A DNA stretch of 64,000 nt from Simiduia aestuariiviva (GCF_014192475.1 NZ_JACHXZ010000002.1:44152-108151), one strand, 5' to 3'. Positions 10,265 through 19,103 are shown, numbered from the stretch's first letter. Made by a program: numbers and translations. The notes: generated from the sequence alone by a model not told the origin.

Positions 10265-11506
10265 ATGAGCCTGTTGGTACAGAAATACGGCGGTACCTCG
10301 GTGGGAAGCATCGAGCGCATAGAGGCCGTTGCCGAAAAAGTCGGCAAATTCCGAGATCAGGGTCACGATATGGTGGTGGTTGTCTCCGCAATGAGTGGAG
10401 AGACCAACCGTCTGATTGACTTGGCCCATCAGATTCAACCCACGCCCGACCCACGTGAAATGGACGTGTTGGTTTCCACGGGCGAGCAGGTCACCATTGC
10501 GCTCTTGTGTATGGCCCTTAAGAAGCGTGGCTACGATGCCCGTTCTTACACGGGTGGGCAGGTGCGTATCGTGACCGACGACGCCCATAACAAAGCCCGT
10601 ATTCAGCAAATCGACGATGCCCGTATTCGCAATGACCTGCGCCAGGGCCGGGTAGTGGTCGTGGCGGGCTTCCAAGGGGTAGACGACCAGGGCAACATCA
10701 CAACCTTGGGTCGCGGCGGCTCGGACACCACGGGCGTGGCGCTGGCGGCGGCGCTCAAGGCCGATGAATGCCAAATTTATACGGATGTGGATGGCGTCTA
10801 CACCACCGATCCACGGGTAGTGGCGAGCGCACGCCGCTTAGATCGCATCACATTTGAAGAAATGCTGGAGATGGCGAGCCTCGGCTCCAAAGTATTGCAA
10901 ATCCGCGCCGTAGAGTTTGCGGGCAAATACAATGTCCCATTGCGTGTATTGCACAGCTTTCAGGATGGCCCCGGCACTTTGATCACCCTCGATGAGGAAC
11001 TCGACACCATGGAACAACCCGTAGTATCAGGCATCGCCTTTAATCGCGACGAAGCTAAAGTCACTCTGGCCGGCGTGCCCGATTTACCGGGTGTGGCGTC
11101 TCGTATTCTAGCCCCAGTGGGTGAAGCGAACATCGAAGTCGATGTAATTGTACAAAACGTGGCGTCGGATAAAACCACTGATTTGACCTTTACCGTCCAT
11201 AAAAATGACATGGAAAAGGCTCGTAGCGTCCTGGAAACAGTGGCCCAGGAAATCGGTGCCCGCGAAGTGATCTGCGACGGCAAGGTAGCTAAAGTGTCGC
11301 TCGTAGGTGTGGGCATGCGCTCACATGCAGGGGTAGCAGCTACCATGTTTAAGGCGCTGGCCGAAGATAATATCAATATCCAGATGATCACCACCTCGGA
11401 AATTAAAATTTCTGTGATAATTGATGAAAAATACCTTGAACTGGCTGTGCGCGCACTGCATGCTGCGTTCGAAATGGACAAAGAGCCCCAAGAGCTGAAT
11501 TTATAG
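10265..11506 (+). CDS. lysC: Aspartate kinase
   Basis: A 413-residue monofunctional aspartokinase catalysing the first step of the aspartate pathway (Lys, Met, Thr, diaminopimelate). The N-terminus VQKYGGTSVGSIERI and catalytic-loop motif TTLGRGGSDTTG are typical. Two ACT domains at about 265-413 would bind Lys/Thr effectors. Length and layout match the Pseudomonas-type enzyme, where an internal start can also give a short regulatory subunit; I did not identify a decisive internal RBS. A strong GGGGAAGG Shine-Dalgarno precedes the ATG. It has its own 135-base upstream region with a conspicuous inverted repeat. Confidence 0.98.
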   Translation: MSLLVQKYGGTSVGSIERIEAVAEKVGKFRDQGHDMVVVVSAMSGETNRLIDLAHQIQPTPDPREMDVLVSTGEQVTIALLCMALKKRGYDARSYTGGQVRIVTDDAHNKARIQQIDDARIRNDLRQGRVVVVAGFQGVDDQGNITTLGRGGSDTTGVALAAALKADECQIYTDVDGVYTTDPRVVASARRLDRITFEEMLEMASLGSKVLQIRAVEFAGKYNVPLRVLHSFQDGPGTLITLDEELDTMEQPVVSGIAFNRDEAKVTLAGVPDLPGVASRILAPVGEANIEVDVIVQNVASDKTTDLTFTVHKNDMEKARSVLETVAQEIGAREVICDGKVAKVSLVGVGMRSHAGVAATMFKALAEDNINIQMITTSEIKISVIIDEKYLELAVRALHAAFEMDKEPQELNL

Positions 11507-11518
11507 CCTTCAAAGCTT

Positions 11519-11559
11519 GGGGTATACAGGGTTTGCTACGTCTAACCCTTCTTTACCCC
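11519..11559 (+). other. Imperfect hairpin after lysC
   Basis: ggggta (11519-11524) pairs with tacccc (11554-11559), and agggtt (11528-11533) pairs with aaccct (11544-11549), with small internal loops. It starts 12 bases after the lysC stop. A T-rich stretch follows only about 10 bases later, so it may be a weak terminator or a stabilising 3' structure. Confidence 0.5.
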
Positions 11560-11607
11560 ACAATTGCTGGTTTGTTTTCTTTTTTGTCGATATTGGGCTT
11601 TACTTAA

Positions 11608-11729
11608 GGAGCTGCTCGCTGGAGCGACTCTGGGCAGAACAGGAAGTGGGTTAGTGACAACCAACAACGGCAGTAATCCATACATTTGTGGTACCGTTGT
11701 ACAACAGGATGATTTTAAGGAGAATCGTG
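11608..11729 (+). promoter_or_regulatory. csrA leader with five GGA motifs
   Basis: GGA triplets occur at 11608, 11621, 11642, 11707 and 11719; the last is part of the AAGGAG Shine-Dalgarno (11717-11722) of csrA. CsrA binds GGA in mRNA leaders, and E. coli csrA represses its own translation this way. Autoregulation here is inferred from the motifs. Confidence 0.5.
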
Positions 11730-11912
11730 ATGTTGATTTTGACACGTCGCATAGGTGAGACGCTTATGGTAGGCGACGAGGTAACTGTCACAGTACTTGG
11801 TGTTAAAGGTAACCAGGTTCGCATTGGTGTCAACGCACCAAAAGAAGTGGCCGTGCATCGAGAAGAAATTTACCAGCGCATTCAGCGAGAAAAGCAGGAC
11901 GGCGAAGAATAA
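11730..11912 (+). CDS. csrA: Carbon storage regulator CsrA
   Basis: A 60-residue RNA-binding global regulator acting as a homodimer on GGA-containing mRNA leaders. The start is fixed by AAGGAG 8-12 bases upstream and by the invariant N-terminus [16 protein letters not shown]; the in-frame ATG at 11688 would only add a spurious extension. The conserved [14 protein letters not shown] and [13 protein letters not shown] segments, which carry the RNA-contacting R44 region, are intact. It sits between lysC and tRNA-Ser, the conserved position in this lineage. Confidence 0.98.
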   Translation: MLILTRRIGETLMVGDEVTVTVLGVKGNQVRIGVNAPKEVAVHREEIYQRIQREKQDGEE

Positions 11913-11933
11913 AGCCTAGCGAATTGCACCACA

Positions 11934-11963
11934 AACGGCGGCCTTTAGGCCGCCGTTTTCGTT
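11934..11963 (+). terminator. Terminator after csrA
   Basis: Perfect 10-bp stem aacggcggcc / ggccgccgtt with a ttta loop (11934-11957), followed by a T-rich tail. Confidence 0.92.
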
Positions 11964-12016
11964 TCTGGCGATCATTTTTTGGGCTAATTTTCAGATAAGA
12001 AAAACGCACATAACCC

Positions 12017-12044
12017 TTTGATTTATTAATGGATGTGGTATTAT
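12017..12044 (+). promoter_or_regulatory. Promoter of tRNA-Ser
   Basis: A -35-like TTTGAT (12017-12022) and -10 TATTAT (12039-12044) are separated by 16 bases. The GC-rich discriminator gccgcacc that follows is typical of stringently controlled stable-RNA promoters. The tRNA begins 12 bases later. Confidence 0.7.
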
Positions 12045-12056
12045 GCCGCACCTGTT

Positions 12057-12149
<93 letters not shown>

Positions 12150-12154
12150 CACAA

Positions 12155-12184
12155 AACCCTCGCCTGTTTAGGCGGGGGTTTTTT
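12155..12184 (+). terminator. Terminator of tRNA-Ser
   Basis: Stem aaccctcgcc / ggcgggggtt (12155-12180) with loop tgttta, followed by a run of T. It begins 8 bases after the encoded CCA. Confidence 0.92.
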
Positions 12185-12329
12185 GTATGGCGCAGAAGGG
12201 TTGGATCGAACTCCCTCGGGTTCGACAAGGCGGCGAATAGCCGCCGGACGCCGCAGCGAAGCGGAGGCGCCCCGAAGGGGTGAGCCGCTTTGCGGCGAAT
12301 CAATCCCCCCGTGCACAGCCCTCCACAAA

Positions 12330-12357
12330 AGCCCCGCTCGCTAGAGCGGGGCTTTTT
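12330..12357 (+). terminator. Repeat-borne terminator hairpin
   Basis: Stem agccccgctc / gagcggggct with loop gcta (12330-12353) and six T. It lies inside the tRNA-Ser repeat array. Confidence 0.85.
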
Positions 12358-12563
12358 TATTTGTGCGGAGCAATGGGCGGGTGGCAGTTCCAGCGCATCC
12401 ATGCGCCCACTGCATTTATGCATCCCTGCATTGCAAGAACCCTCGCGGGTTCGACCAAATTCGCGTCTTTTGCGGATTTGGGACGCCGCAGCGAAGCGGA
12501 GGCGCCCCGAAGGGGTGAGCCGCTTTGCGGCGAATCAATCCCCCCGTGCACAGACATCCACAT

Positions 12564-12593
12564 AACCCCCGCCCGAAAAGGCGGGGTTTTTTT
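12564..12593 (+). terminator. Repeat-borne terminator hairpin
   Basis: Stem aacccccgcc / ggcggggtt with one bulged C and loop cgaaaa, followed by seven T. Confidence 0.8.
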
Positions 12594-12731
12594 ATTTGTG
12601 CGGACCAATGGTCGGGTGGCAGCTCCAGCGCGTCCTGCGCTCGCTGCATTGGGGCGTCCGGCCCGGCAGATCGAACTCCCTCGGGTTCGACAAGGCGGCG
12701 AATCAATCCCCCCGTGCACAGCCCTCCACAT

Positions 12732-12761
12732 AACCCCCGCCCGAAAAGGCGGGGGTTTTTT
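12732..12761 (+). terminator. Repeat-borne terminator hairpin
   Basis: Perfect stem aacccccgcc / ggcgggggtt with loop cgaaaa and a T-tract. Its flanks match those of the tRNA-Ser terminator (ttttttgtatgg). Confidence 0.85.
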
Positions 12762-12843
12762 GTATGGTGTTGAAGTGAAATAGGATGAGAACCCAGTTCG
12801 AGCCGTAGTGCGCAGCGCGAAGATCAGCAAGCGCAGCGCCGCT

Positions 12844-12902
12844 AATCCCCCCCCTCTCCGCCATACAAATAAAAAACCTCGCTCGCTTGACCGGGGCTTT
12901 TT
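12844..12902 (+). repeat. tRNA-Ser 3'-end fragment with a decayed terminator
   Basis: Bases 12844-12863 repeat the tRNA-Ser 3' strand of the T-arm and acceptor plus CCA, with 8 instead of 7 C. A degraded hairpin (acctcgctcg...ccggggct) and T-tract follow. The rest of the tRNA is absent, so it cannot be functional. Confidence 0.8.
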
Positions 12903-13266
12903 ATTTGTGCGGAGCAATGGTCGGGTGGCAGTTCCAGCGCATCCATGCGCCCGCTGCATTTATGCATCTCTGCATTGCAAGAACCCTCGCGGGTTCGACC
13001 AAGTTCGCGCCTTTTGCGGATTTGGGACGTCGAAATGTTAGTGCAGGCGCCCCGCAGGGGTGAGGCGTATTATCAGCGCGTCACTGATTGAAAAATAACC
13101 ATGCGTCAAGTGCCGCGGGTTTAAGCATTGCAAAATTTCAGCGGCGTTACCGATGGCTTCTTAGGTACACCTAATTAGCCGGCTCTTTTGTGATAGGGGG
13201 CGGTTTTCTCTGAGCGCCTGTGCTCGTTATTCGTCCCATAAGCAGTCATAAAAATTAGAGGCACTC

Positions 13267-14514
13267 ATGGATAAGTTTAAATCTGCGTTGGGAAATGTGG
13301 GCGTTCAGGTAGTCATCGCAATGGTGGTGGGTACTATTACCGGCGCCATGATGGGCGAATCAGCATCGGTTTTCGCCCCTCTCGGTCATTTGTTCATCAA
13401 TCTCATTAAAATGTTGGTGATTCCGCTGATCGCCATAGCCATCGTGGCAGGCGCCGCCAATTTGGGGGGCAGTTCATCTGCCGGTAAATTGGGATTGGCA
13501 ACCTTCGGCTTTTTCCTGGGGACGTCCGCGTTGGCTGTGGCCTTAGCCTTGGCAGCGGGCGAGCTGTTTCAGCCGGGCGCAGGGGTGGACTTGAGCAGTG
13601 CCGAACATCTGTTTTCCAGTGAGCTGGCCGATAAGGGGCATGTGCCGGGCTTTGTGGAAACAATTTTGGGGATGATTCCCGTCAATGTGTTCCAAGCACT
13701 CAATGACGCCAATATTTTGCAAATTATGGTGTTTTGTTTGTTTCTTGGCGTAGCCATTTCGCGGCAGCCAGCCGCTCAGCGTCAGCCCTTGCTGTCGGGC
13801 TTGGATACCTTGGTAAACGCCTTTATTTGGATGATCAATGTAGTCATGTGGTTGGCCCCTCTGGGCGTGTTCGGCTTGATGGCCGATGCCGTTGGTACGT
13901 TCGGGTTTGCCATGTTGAATTTGGTAATGAACCTATTTGTGGTGTACGTGATGGCCATTCTCGTGTTTGGCTTTGTGGTGTACCCGCTATTGGTCAAGCT
14001 CTTGTCGTCGCAATCGCCTTGGGAATTTCTATCCAAAATGAAGAAGGCGCAAGCTGTGGCTCTGTCTACTTCATCGTCCATGGCAACGCTGCCAGTCACA
14101 TTGGAAGTGGTGGAAGAAGAGCTGAAAGTGTCTAAGCCCACAGCCGCATTTGTACTGCCCTTGGGTGCAACCATTAATATGAGCGGCAACGCTATTTACT
14201 ATGGTTTGGTGGCGGTGTTTTTTGCGCAGGTCTTTAATGTCGATTTAGGCTTGCCGGCCTATCTGGCCATTATCTTCACATCAACACTGGGCGCCATTGG
14301 TCAGGCCGGTGTGCCAGGTCCGTCGTTTTTGGTTGTTGCGGTATTGTTGGCGGCGGGCATTCCCATCGAAGGCTTACCCTTGTTGTTCGCACTAGATCGA
14401 ATTTTCGACATGATTCGCACCGCACTGAATATCACGGGCGATGCGGCGTGTGCGGTGATTGTGGATCAAGTCAGTCAGCCAGAGCAGCCAGTAAGCGGCG
14501 ATTTGGCAAAGTAA
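13267..14514 (+). CDS. Dicarboxylate/amino acid:cation symporter (GltP/DAACS family)
   Basis: A 415-residue inner-membrane elevator-type transporter with about eight membrane helices and two re-entrant hairpins. HP1 carries STSSSMATLPVT. The TM7 motif is NMSGNAIYYG instead of NMDGT, so one sodium-site aspartate is replaced. HP2 carries GQAGVPGPSF. TM8 retains DRIFDMIRTALN and TGD, including the arginine that in GltPh contacts the substrate side chain. The substrate is probably glutamate/aspartate or C4-dicarboxylate, with cation coupling. The gene stands alone: repeats upstream, convergent neighbour downstream. Confidence 0.92.
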   Translation: MDKFKSALGNVGVQVVIAMVVGTITGAMMGESASVFAPLGHLFINLIKMLVIPLIAIAIVAGAANLGGSSSAGKLGLATFGFFLGTSALAVALALAAGELFQPGAGVDLSSAEHLFSSELADKGHVPGFVETILGMIPVNVFQALNDANILQIMVFCLFLGVAISRQPAAQRQPLLSGLDTLVNAFIWMINVVMWLAPLGVFGLMADAVGTFGFAMLNLVMNLFVVYVMAILVFGFVVYPLLVKLLSSQSPWEFLSKMKKAQAVALSTSSSMATLPVTLEVVEEELKVSKPTAAFVLPLGATINMSGNAIYYGLVAVFFAQVFNVDLGLPAYLAIIFTSTLGAIGQAGVPGPSFLVVAVLLAAGIPIEGLPLLFALDRIFDMIRTALNITGDAACAVIVDQVSQPEQPVSGDLAK

Positions 14515-14520
14515 GGTGAG

Positions 14521-14537
14521 CGGCCCCTAAGGGGCCG
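14521..14537. terminator. Hairpin between convergent genes
   Basis: Perfect stem cggcccc / ggggccg with loop taa, located right after the symporter stop and before the convergent PTPS-like gene. There is no clear T-tract, so its efficiency as a terminator is uncertain. Confidence 0.5.
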
Positions 14538-14559
14538 TATCGGTCAAAGCTGTGAACAG

Positions 14560-15399
14560 TTACACCTTTGATTCAACAATTGCGCCTTTGTGCAAGCCCT
14601 CAAAGGCTTGCACTTTGATGGTGTCGCCAGGACACTCATGCGCAAGGGTATTGGCAATGTGTGTAGCCAGCCATTCCACTGTGGTATCTGTGTCGAGCAT
14701 GTAGCATTGGCTGGCCGGCATATCCAATTCAAAGTCGCCCTGCTGTGAACGATATTTGAATTTCAATAGCTCACCCTCTGCCACTAAATCCTCATCGCTA
14801 CCCAAGTAAATATCCTGCCAGCGGTTTGCCCAATTTTGTTCAAGCGCGTGATCGCGCGCGCCGTTGCGCCAAATGCCAATACGCGACCGGTGGCCGTGGG
14901 CAATGCGCTGACAATTGCCACCGTGCTTTTTCAGGCCGTGGGAGTAATGGTAGAAGGCGCCGTCGATAGACTCTTCTGCAAAGGATAGGGTCAAGCTGGC
15001 AATGCTCGCAGCAAATTGCGGTTTGAGTTGATCAACGCACCAGCGAGCCACGCTGTCGCGGGTAATTTCGGTGGTATCAATCAATATGATGGCCTGCTTG
15101 GGCGAGCGACAACGCAAGGTGCGCCCATTGCTGTAATGCCAGGTCAGCTCAATATCTTCGCCCTGTTCAATAAGGGTGAGATTGGCCGAGAGGGCGGGTA
15201 CCAGCAGGCAGTGATCGATGCTGGTATCGAGGAAGTGCCGAATCCGCTTTTTCACATCGCCAAAATCACACACCATACCCTGTGCATCCAATGCCCCATC
15301 GAGTGCGGTACTGGCCAGCCACGTTTCACCCAGCATGCCGCGCTCGGGATGCAGGTAGCTGAAATCAACGTTGATGAGATTGTCTACAAATAACAACAT
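14560..15399 (-). CDS. Two-domain 6-pyruvoyl-tetrahydropterin synthase/QueD-like protein
   Basis: 279 residues from the ATG at 15399, chosen because MLLFVDNLINVDFSYLHP looks like a domain start and the longer frame has no support. The two halves each resemble a PTPS/QueD fold. The N-half has the DFGDVKKRIRHFLD and IDHCLLV pattern of the QueD substrate region. The C-half has CQRIAHGHRSRI (catalytic-type Cys plus HGH zinc ligands) and a late TTVEWLATHIANTL segment. Thus the canonical motifs are split between the two halves, as if duplication was followed by complementary loss. It may act on a pterin or 7-deazaguanine-type substrate, but no queuosine genes are adjacent. Function is inferred at fold level only. 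Confidence 0.7.
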   Translation of the reverse strand: MLLFVDNLINVDFSYLHPERGMLGETWLASTALDGALDAQGMVCDFGDVKKRIRHFLDTSIDHCLLVPALSANLTLIEQGEDIELTWHYSNGRTLRCRSPKQAIILIDTTEITRDSVARWCVDQLKPQFAASIASLTLSFAEESIDGAFYHYSHGLKKHGGNCQRIAHGHRSRIGIWRNGARDHALEQNWANRWQDIYLGSDEDLVAEGELLKFKYRSQQGDFELDMPASQCYMLDTDTTVEWLATHIANTLAHECPGDTIKVQAFEGLHKGAIVESKV

Positions 15400-15512
15400 A
15401 GCGTTAGTGCGATTAAAAAAAGGGCAGGCATCATACCGCTGCGGGGCCGAGAGCACCACCAACGGTTAATCCTTAGGCTAAACTCAAAGTGCTTCATATG
15501 CTAGGGGAAAGC

Positions 15513-16865
15513 GTGAACTTCAAACGTTGGGCCATGTATGGCGGGGGGGACCCGAGCCACTTATCACCTGTAGAGGCACGGCAATATCGTTTGTGGCGCT
15601 ATTGCCAGTGGTTGATGTTACTAGTGATTGGCGTTTTTGCGGTCATGGCATACCGGCAGCAAATCGCACCTCGCATGTTGGGTTTGAGTATCGCGTGGTG
15701 CTGTTGTTTAGTGGCGGTCATCGTGTGCCAACCTCAATACCGGACGTGGTCAATCGTCGGCACTATGATCGGAACTACCCTTGCGGCCATTGTTGGATGC
15801 GCTACCAATGGTGGTCTGGGTAGCATGGCAAGTGCGTGGATAGTGTATTTGCCGCTGCTAGGGGGTGTCATGGGGGGGAGCCGAATCGCAAAGATTTGGG
15901 TCTATGTGTCCGGCTTGATGATTCTTGTTTTTTTGTTGCTCGATATCAACGGCATGCCCATGCCTAATTTAACCCCGCCAGAATTTGCCTATCGCCAAGA
16001 TGTAATTCAACTGTGTATGCAGGTGATTGCGGTGGCCATGATGCTAAACGGCCTGATTGGTCAGGTGGAGTTGTCTGAGTTGGCTATGAGCAAGACCATC
16101 GATACGCTCAACGACGAGGTGGCGTCGCGGCTCTTTGCCGAGCAAAAAGCGGTTCAGGCGGAGAAAAAGAAAGCGGAATTTTTCACATCTATGAGCCATG
16201 AATTAAAAACTCCGCTGAACGCCATTACGGGATTTACTCGCATGGCGATTAAGCAGGCTAAAAACGGCCGCATCGATGAGCGTGGCTTGGATGCACTTCA
16301 GCGGGTATTGTCTAATGGGCAAGATCTATTAAGTTTGGTAAAAAATTTATTGGTGATTAGCAAGTCCAGCAAAGGCGAGGTGGAAGAAAACAAGCTGGAC
16401 TTTGATCTGGTGCACCTAGTTAGCGAGGTAGTTAGTGACTTATCCAGTTTGGTCAGCGATCGCGTAGCGTTGATCAATCACTGTAGCGGCAGTATGAAGG
16501 TGCACGCCTGTATGCCTGTACTGCGGCGTATATTGATAAATTTAGTAGGTAACGCGTTGAAGTATACGGACGAGGGCACTGTCACGGTCAGTGTGCAAAA
16601 CGCGCCGGCAAAAGGCAAAACGTGGTTGGCTATTTCCGTATCAGATACTGGGCCAGGTATACCCGATGAAGAGCTGCCTTTCTTGTTCGAGCCATACACG
16701 CGCGGAGTGGCAAATAACCACAAGGCGGGCACTGGTTTGGGGTTGGCGTTGAGCCAGCAGTGGGCCAGACAATTAGGTGGTTATATCGATTTAACCACGC
16801 AAAAAGGCACCGGGAGCGAGTTCACCTTATACCTACCGCGTGAATTGCTTGAACCAGATCATTAA
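15513..16865 (+). CDS. Orphan membrane sensor histidine kinase
   Basis: About 450 residues. GTG at 15513 is preferred because AGGGGA (15502-15507) is correctly placed; ATG 15498 or GTG 15489 are alternatives. The N-terminal half (to about residue 190) has five or six hydrophobic helices and no recognisable periplasmic sensor domain. A short coiled linker leads to HisKA with phospho-acceptor motif MSHELKTPLNAI. The HATPase has N box NLVGNALKYT, G1 DTGPGIP and G2 GTGLGLALSQQW. There is no receiver domain and no adjacent response regulator, so its partner is elsewhere. It is divergent from the PTPS-like gene. Confidence 0.9.
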   Translation: MNFKRWAMYGGGDPSHLSPVEARQYRLWRYCQWLMLLVIGVFAVMAYRQQIAPRMLGLSIAWCCCLVAVIVCQPQYRTWSIVGTMIGTTLAAIVGCATNGGLGSMASAWIVYLPLLGGVMGGSRIAKIWVYVSGLMILVFLLLDINGMPMPNLTPPEFAYRQDVIQLCMQVIAVAMMLNGLIGQVELSELAMSKTIDTLNDEVASRLFAEQKAVQAEKKKAEFFTSMSHELKTPLNAITGFTRMAIKQAKNGRIDERGLDALQRVLSNGQDLLSLVKNLLVISKSSKGEVEENKLDFDLVHLVSEVVSDLSSLVSDRVALINHCSGSMKVHACMPVLRRILINLVGNALKYTDEGTVTVSVQNAPAKGKTWLAISVSDTGPGIPDEELPFLFEPYTRGVANNHKAGTGLGLALSQQWARQLGGYIDLTTQKGTGSEFTLYLPRELLEPDH

Positions 16866-17050
16866 ACAACTAAATCACTAAACCAATTATCAACTAAACC
16901 AGTTATCAACTAAGCCAATAAACCTAGAGCTAGGTGCACGGCGCGTGTAATTAAAACTGTGCAAGTGTCGTGTTGATGCTGGCAGTGACTTATGAATTGT
17001 AATGACGGGTCACGTGTAAAGTTGTCAATTATGGCTGTGCAATACGGCAT

Positions 17051-17076
17051 AAAAAAAGGGCAGCAAAGCTGCCCTT
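17051..17076 (-). terminator. Terminator of the porin/PstS-like operon
   Basis: Stem aagggcagc / gctgccctt (17056-17076) with an A-tract at 17051-17057 on the plus strand, which is a T-tract for minus-strand transcripts. It lies 18 bases after the minus-strand gene ends. A short tandem repeat (accaattatcaactaa and accagttatcaactaa, about 16882-16914) lies in the same gap. Confidence 0.9.
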
Positions 17077-17093
17077 GATTCATTTCAGTACCC

Positions 17094-17528
17094 TTAGAAC
17101 TCGTAGAGTACCTTTACGCTGGCATCTACATCCGCGGTATCGATGTAGCCAATAAGCGAGGGGTTCTGTGCGATGAGTTTTTTCACATCAGCACTAGAGC
17201 CCACTTCTTTTGGCGGTGTCCCTTTACCTGTAAACAGCAGCTGGGCCCAATAGGCTTTAATTTGCTGTTCGTTCTTTTTCAGGATGGTCGAAACAAAGGC
17301 ACTGCGATTAGCAGAACCGTCGGCCTGATCCACCGGGATGGCCTCGGAGCCATCGGGAAACGATTTTTTCTTGCCTAAAAATACGCGAGAAATATCGTTT
17401 TCATCCATGGCGTTGGGGTTTGCGGGGTGTACCACCACCGCCACGCCAGACCACGCGGCACAGCTCAGCAACACAGTGGCTGCAAAGACCAGTCGGGAGG
17501 CGATTTTCTTACTGAAAAACTGACTCAT
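17094..17528 (-). CDS. Small exported PstS-like substrate-binding protein
   Basis: 144 residues with a signal peptide (MSQFFSKKIASRLVFA, cleavage near AAWSG). The mature part resembles a single lobe of periplasmic phosphate-binding proteins: VVVHPANPNAMDENDISRVF, FLGKKKSFPDG, and the C-terminal pattern NPSLIGYIDT. It is about half the length of full PstS, and no permease or ATPase genes are nearby. It starts 12 bases after the porin stop and is evidently cotranscribed with it, a pairing I recall from other marine gammaproteobacteria. A role in phosphate or oxyanion capture behind the porin is inference. Confidence 0.8.
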   Translation of the reverse strand: MSQFFSKKIASRLVFAATVLLSCAAWSGVAVVVHPANPNAMDENDISRVFLGKKKSFPDGSEAIPVDQADGSANRSAFVSTILKKNEQQIKAYWAQLLFTGKGTPPKEVGSSADVKKLIAQNPSLIGYIDTADVDASVKVLYEF

Positions 17529-17540
17529 GATAGTCCTCCC

Positions 17541-18752
17541 TTAGAAGATTGCATCAATAGAAAACCGAACCACACTTGCGGCGCCATCAACGTCCATCGT
17601 TGCCGATGAATCGTAGTCGCGCTGAGAGTAGTCGATTTTGAATGAAGCTGATGGGTGAAAGTTATAACGCATGCCCACGGTGACCGTAGTACTGGTTTGT
17701 TCGCCCCCTACTATCACGCCAGTCGCCGACGCTAGCAGCCCGTCAATAGCCGGGTCTATGCCTGTGGGGATTCCATCCAATATACCTTCTTTGACCTTAT
17801 TTTCTTGTTCTTCATAGGTCACATGAAAAACGAGATCATTGAATCGTCGGCCGATGGTGACATAGGCGGAATCCTGGTCTGCAACAAAGGAATCGGCTAC
17901 TTGAATCTGCGTAATTTCACCGCCAAACAACCAATCATTCTTGTCTGCCTTGAAGCCGAAGCCAACAAACGATCCCTTGTCGTCACCCGCTGCAAGGTCT
18001 TCAGATCGATCCGGTATGTTGAAGGGCGCCAACGCTGGGTTTGCGGCAACGCCCGCAAGTCCGGCGCTTAGCTGTTCTAGGCCGCTGTTGGTCAGGGTGG
18101 TGTCAGCTTGAAAGTACGCTGCCCGGAAGGTCAGCCAATCGTTGCCGAGGTTCCACGCGCCGCCCCAAAGGTTTTTGAGGTTGGCGTCTGAGGGCGTGCC
18201 AAATATGTCCAGTTCATTGGCTGTGCGACCCGCGACTAATTGCAAGCCTGAATCCCAGCTGCCGATGGCACCATTAAATTGCAGATTTGCCCCTTCCATT
18301 GTCGAGAAAAAGAGGTCGTATACAGACTCTGGCGGACGGATCCAAGCGTAGGCGTAGCCCACATCTAGAAAGTCCGAGTACTGGTAGAATGGTATGCGAA
18401 GCTTACCTACGTTTATGCGCGAAGACTCGCCGAAATCGTAGGACACAAAGGCCCATTCCATTTCTACATTAAAGTCATCTGAACCGCGTGCAATGGCTTG
18501 TGCGGTAACTGATAGGCCGTTGCCTAGATTGCTACTGGCTTGCAGCGCGAGTTTAGATTCTGGTCGAAAGTTAAAGTCATCGTCATAGCCATACAAACGG
18601 AGTTCTTCGCCATCTGGACGAGTCCCTTCACCGGTACTGACACCTCCCGTGATAGACGCGAATCCATTCCAGCGAATGTCTGCTGCGTTAACGTTGACCG
18701 CCAAGGCTGGTGCCATGCAAGCAACAGCGGTTGCGAGTAAGGCTCTTTTCAT
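17541..18752 (-). CDS. Outer-membrane porin
   Basis: 403 residues with a signal peptide ending NVNAADIRWNGF. The sequence then alternates in the manner of amphipathic beta strands (e.g. KLALQASSNLGNGLSVTAQA, WLTFRAAYFQ, VTVGMRYNFHP). It ends in FSIDAIF, with the C-terminal phenylalanine that marks BAM substrates. Loops are rich in Asp, Glu and Gly. It has the look of an alteromonad/pseudomonad trimeric porin; substrate preference cannot be read. It is followed by the PstS-like gene in the same operon. The leader just before the ATG contains the purine run gagagagaga. Confidence 0.88.
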   Translation of the reverse strand: MKRALLATAVACMAPALAVNVNAADIRWNGFASITGGVSTGEGTRPDGEELRLYGYDDDFNFRPESKLALQASSNLGNGLSVTAQAIARGSDDFNVEMEWAFVSYDFGESSRINVGKLRIPFYQYSDFLDVGYAYAWIRPPESVYDLFFSTMEGANLQFNGAIGSWDSGLQLVAGRTANELDIFGTPSDANLKNLWGGAWNLGNDWLTFRAAYFQADTTLTNSGLEQLSAGLAGVAANPALAPFNIPDRSEDLAAGDDKGSFVGFGFKADKNDWLFGGEITQIQVADSFVADQDSAYVTIGRRFNDLVFHVTYEEQENKVKEGILDGIPTGIDPAIDGLLASATGVIVGGEQTSTTVTVGMRYNFHPSASFKIDYSQRDYDSSATMDVDGAASVVRFSIDAIF

Positions 18753-19103
18753 AGTCTCTCTCTCTCGGGTTATAGATAACCATCAGGTTAGATTACAAAT
18801 GTAAGGTTTGCCTAAAAAATGAGTCGGTTTGCGAATTTCAATGGTTTGTAGCCGGGTGTGGCATGCTTTGATCGATGCACGCAGGCCAAAATTAGCCGCT
18901 TTACGCGCCAAATTTTGGGCGTCGATACTTATTTCAGGCGGCACTCCTAGTCAAAAAAGCCCCCATTGTCAGGTTCTTCAATCGGTGTCGAATGGCTGGA
19001 TAATTTGCGTATAATGCCGCCTGCGCTGGCTACCCGCTGGCGTAGGGGCTTTGCCTACTTTGCCTAATAGACTCTTACTCAACGATTTCTCTGGAATTTT
19101 GCC
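18753..19103. other. Intergenic region between divergent porin and gltX
   Basis: 351 bases without a supportable gene. It must hold the promoters of both divergent genes. A consensus-like -10 TATAAT at 19010-19015 faces gltX, with no strong -35. I see no RNA gene or repeat. Confidence 0.6.
19010..19015 (+). promoter_or_regulatory. Probable -10 element for gltX
   Basis: Perfect TATAAT followed by a GC-rich discriminator (gccgcctgcg), about 90 bases upstream of gltX. The -35 is weak. Confidence 0.45.

Larger units (their letters stand above)
12185..13050 (+). repeat. Mosaic repeat array downstream of tRNA-Ser
   Basis: Several segments recur here. A 73-bp segment at 12246-12318 is identical at 12481-12553. 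The segment 12204-12238 recurs at 12669-12703. About 125 bp from 12358 recurs with few changes at about 12902-13029, and in part after 12593. Each module runs into a GC-rich terminator-like hairpin. At 12844-12863 the module contains the 3' end of tRNA-Ser through CCA with one extra C, and degenerate versions (aatcccccc...ccacata) precede the other hairpins. No real gene is present; the many short open frames are by-products of GC-rich repeats. The plan resembles the rtT repeats after E. coli tyrT. Confidence 0.85.

Noticed and set aside
12185-13050. CRISPR array
   Set aside because: The repeats are long, mosaic and unevenly spaced, each with a terminator hairpin; there are no uniform short repeats or spacers and no cas genes.
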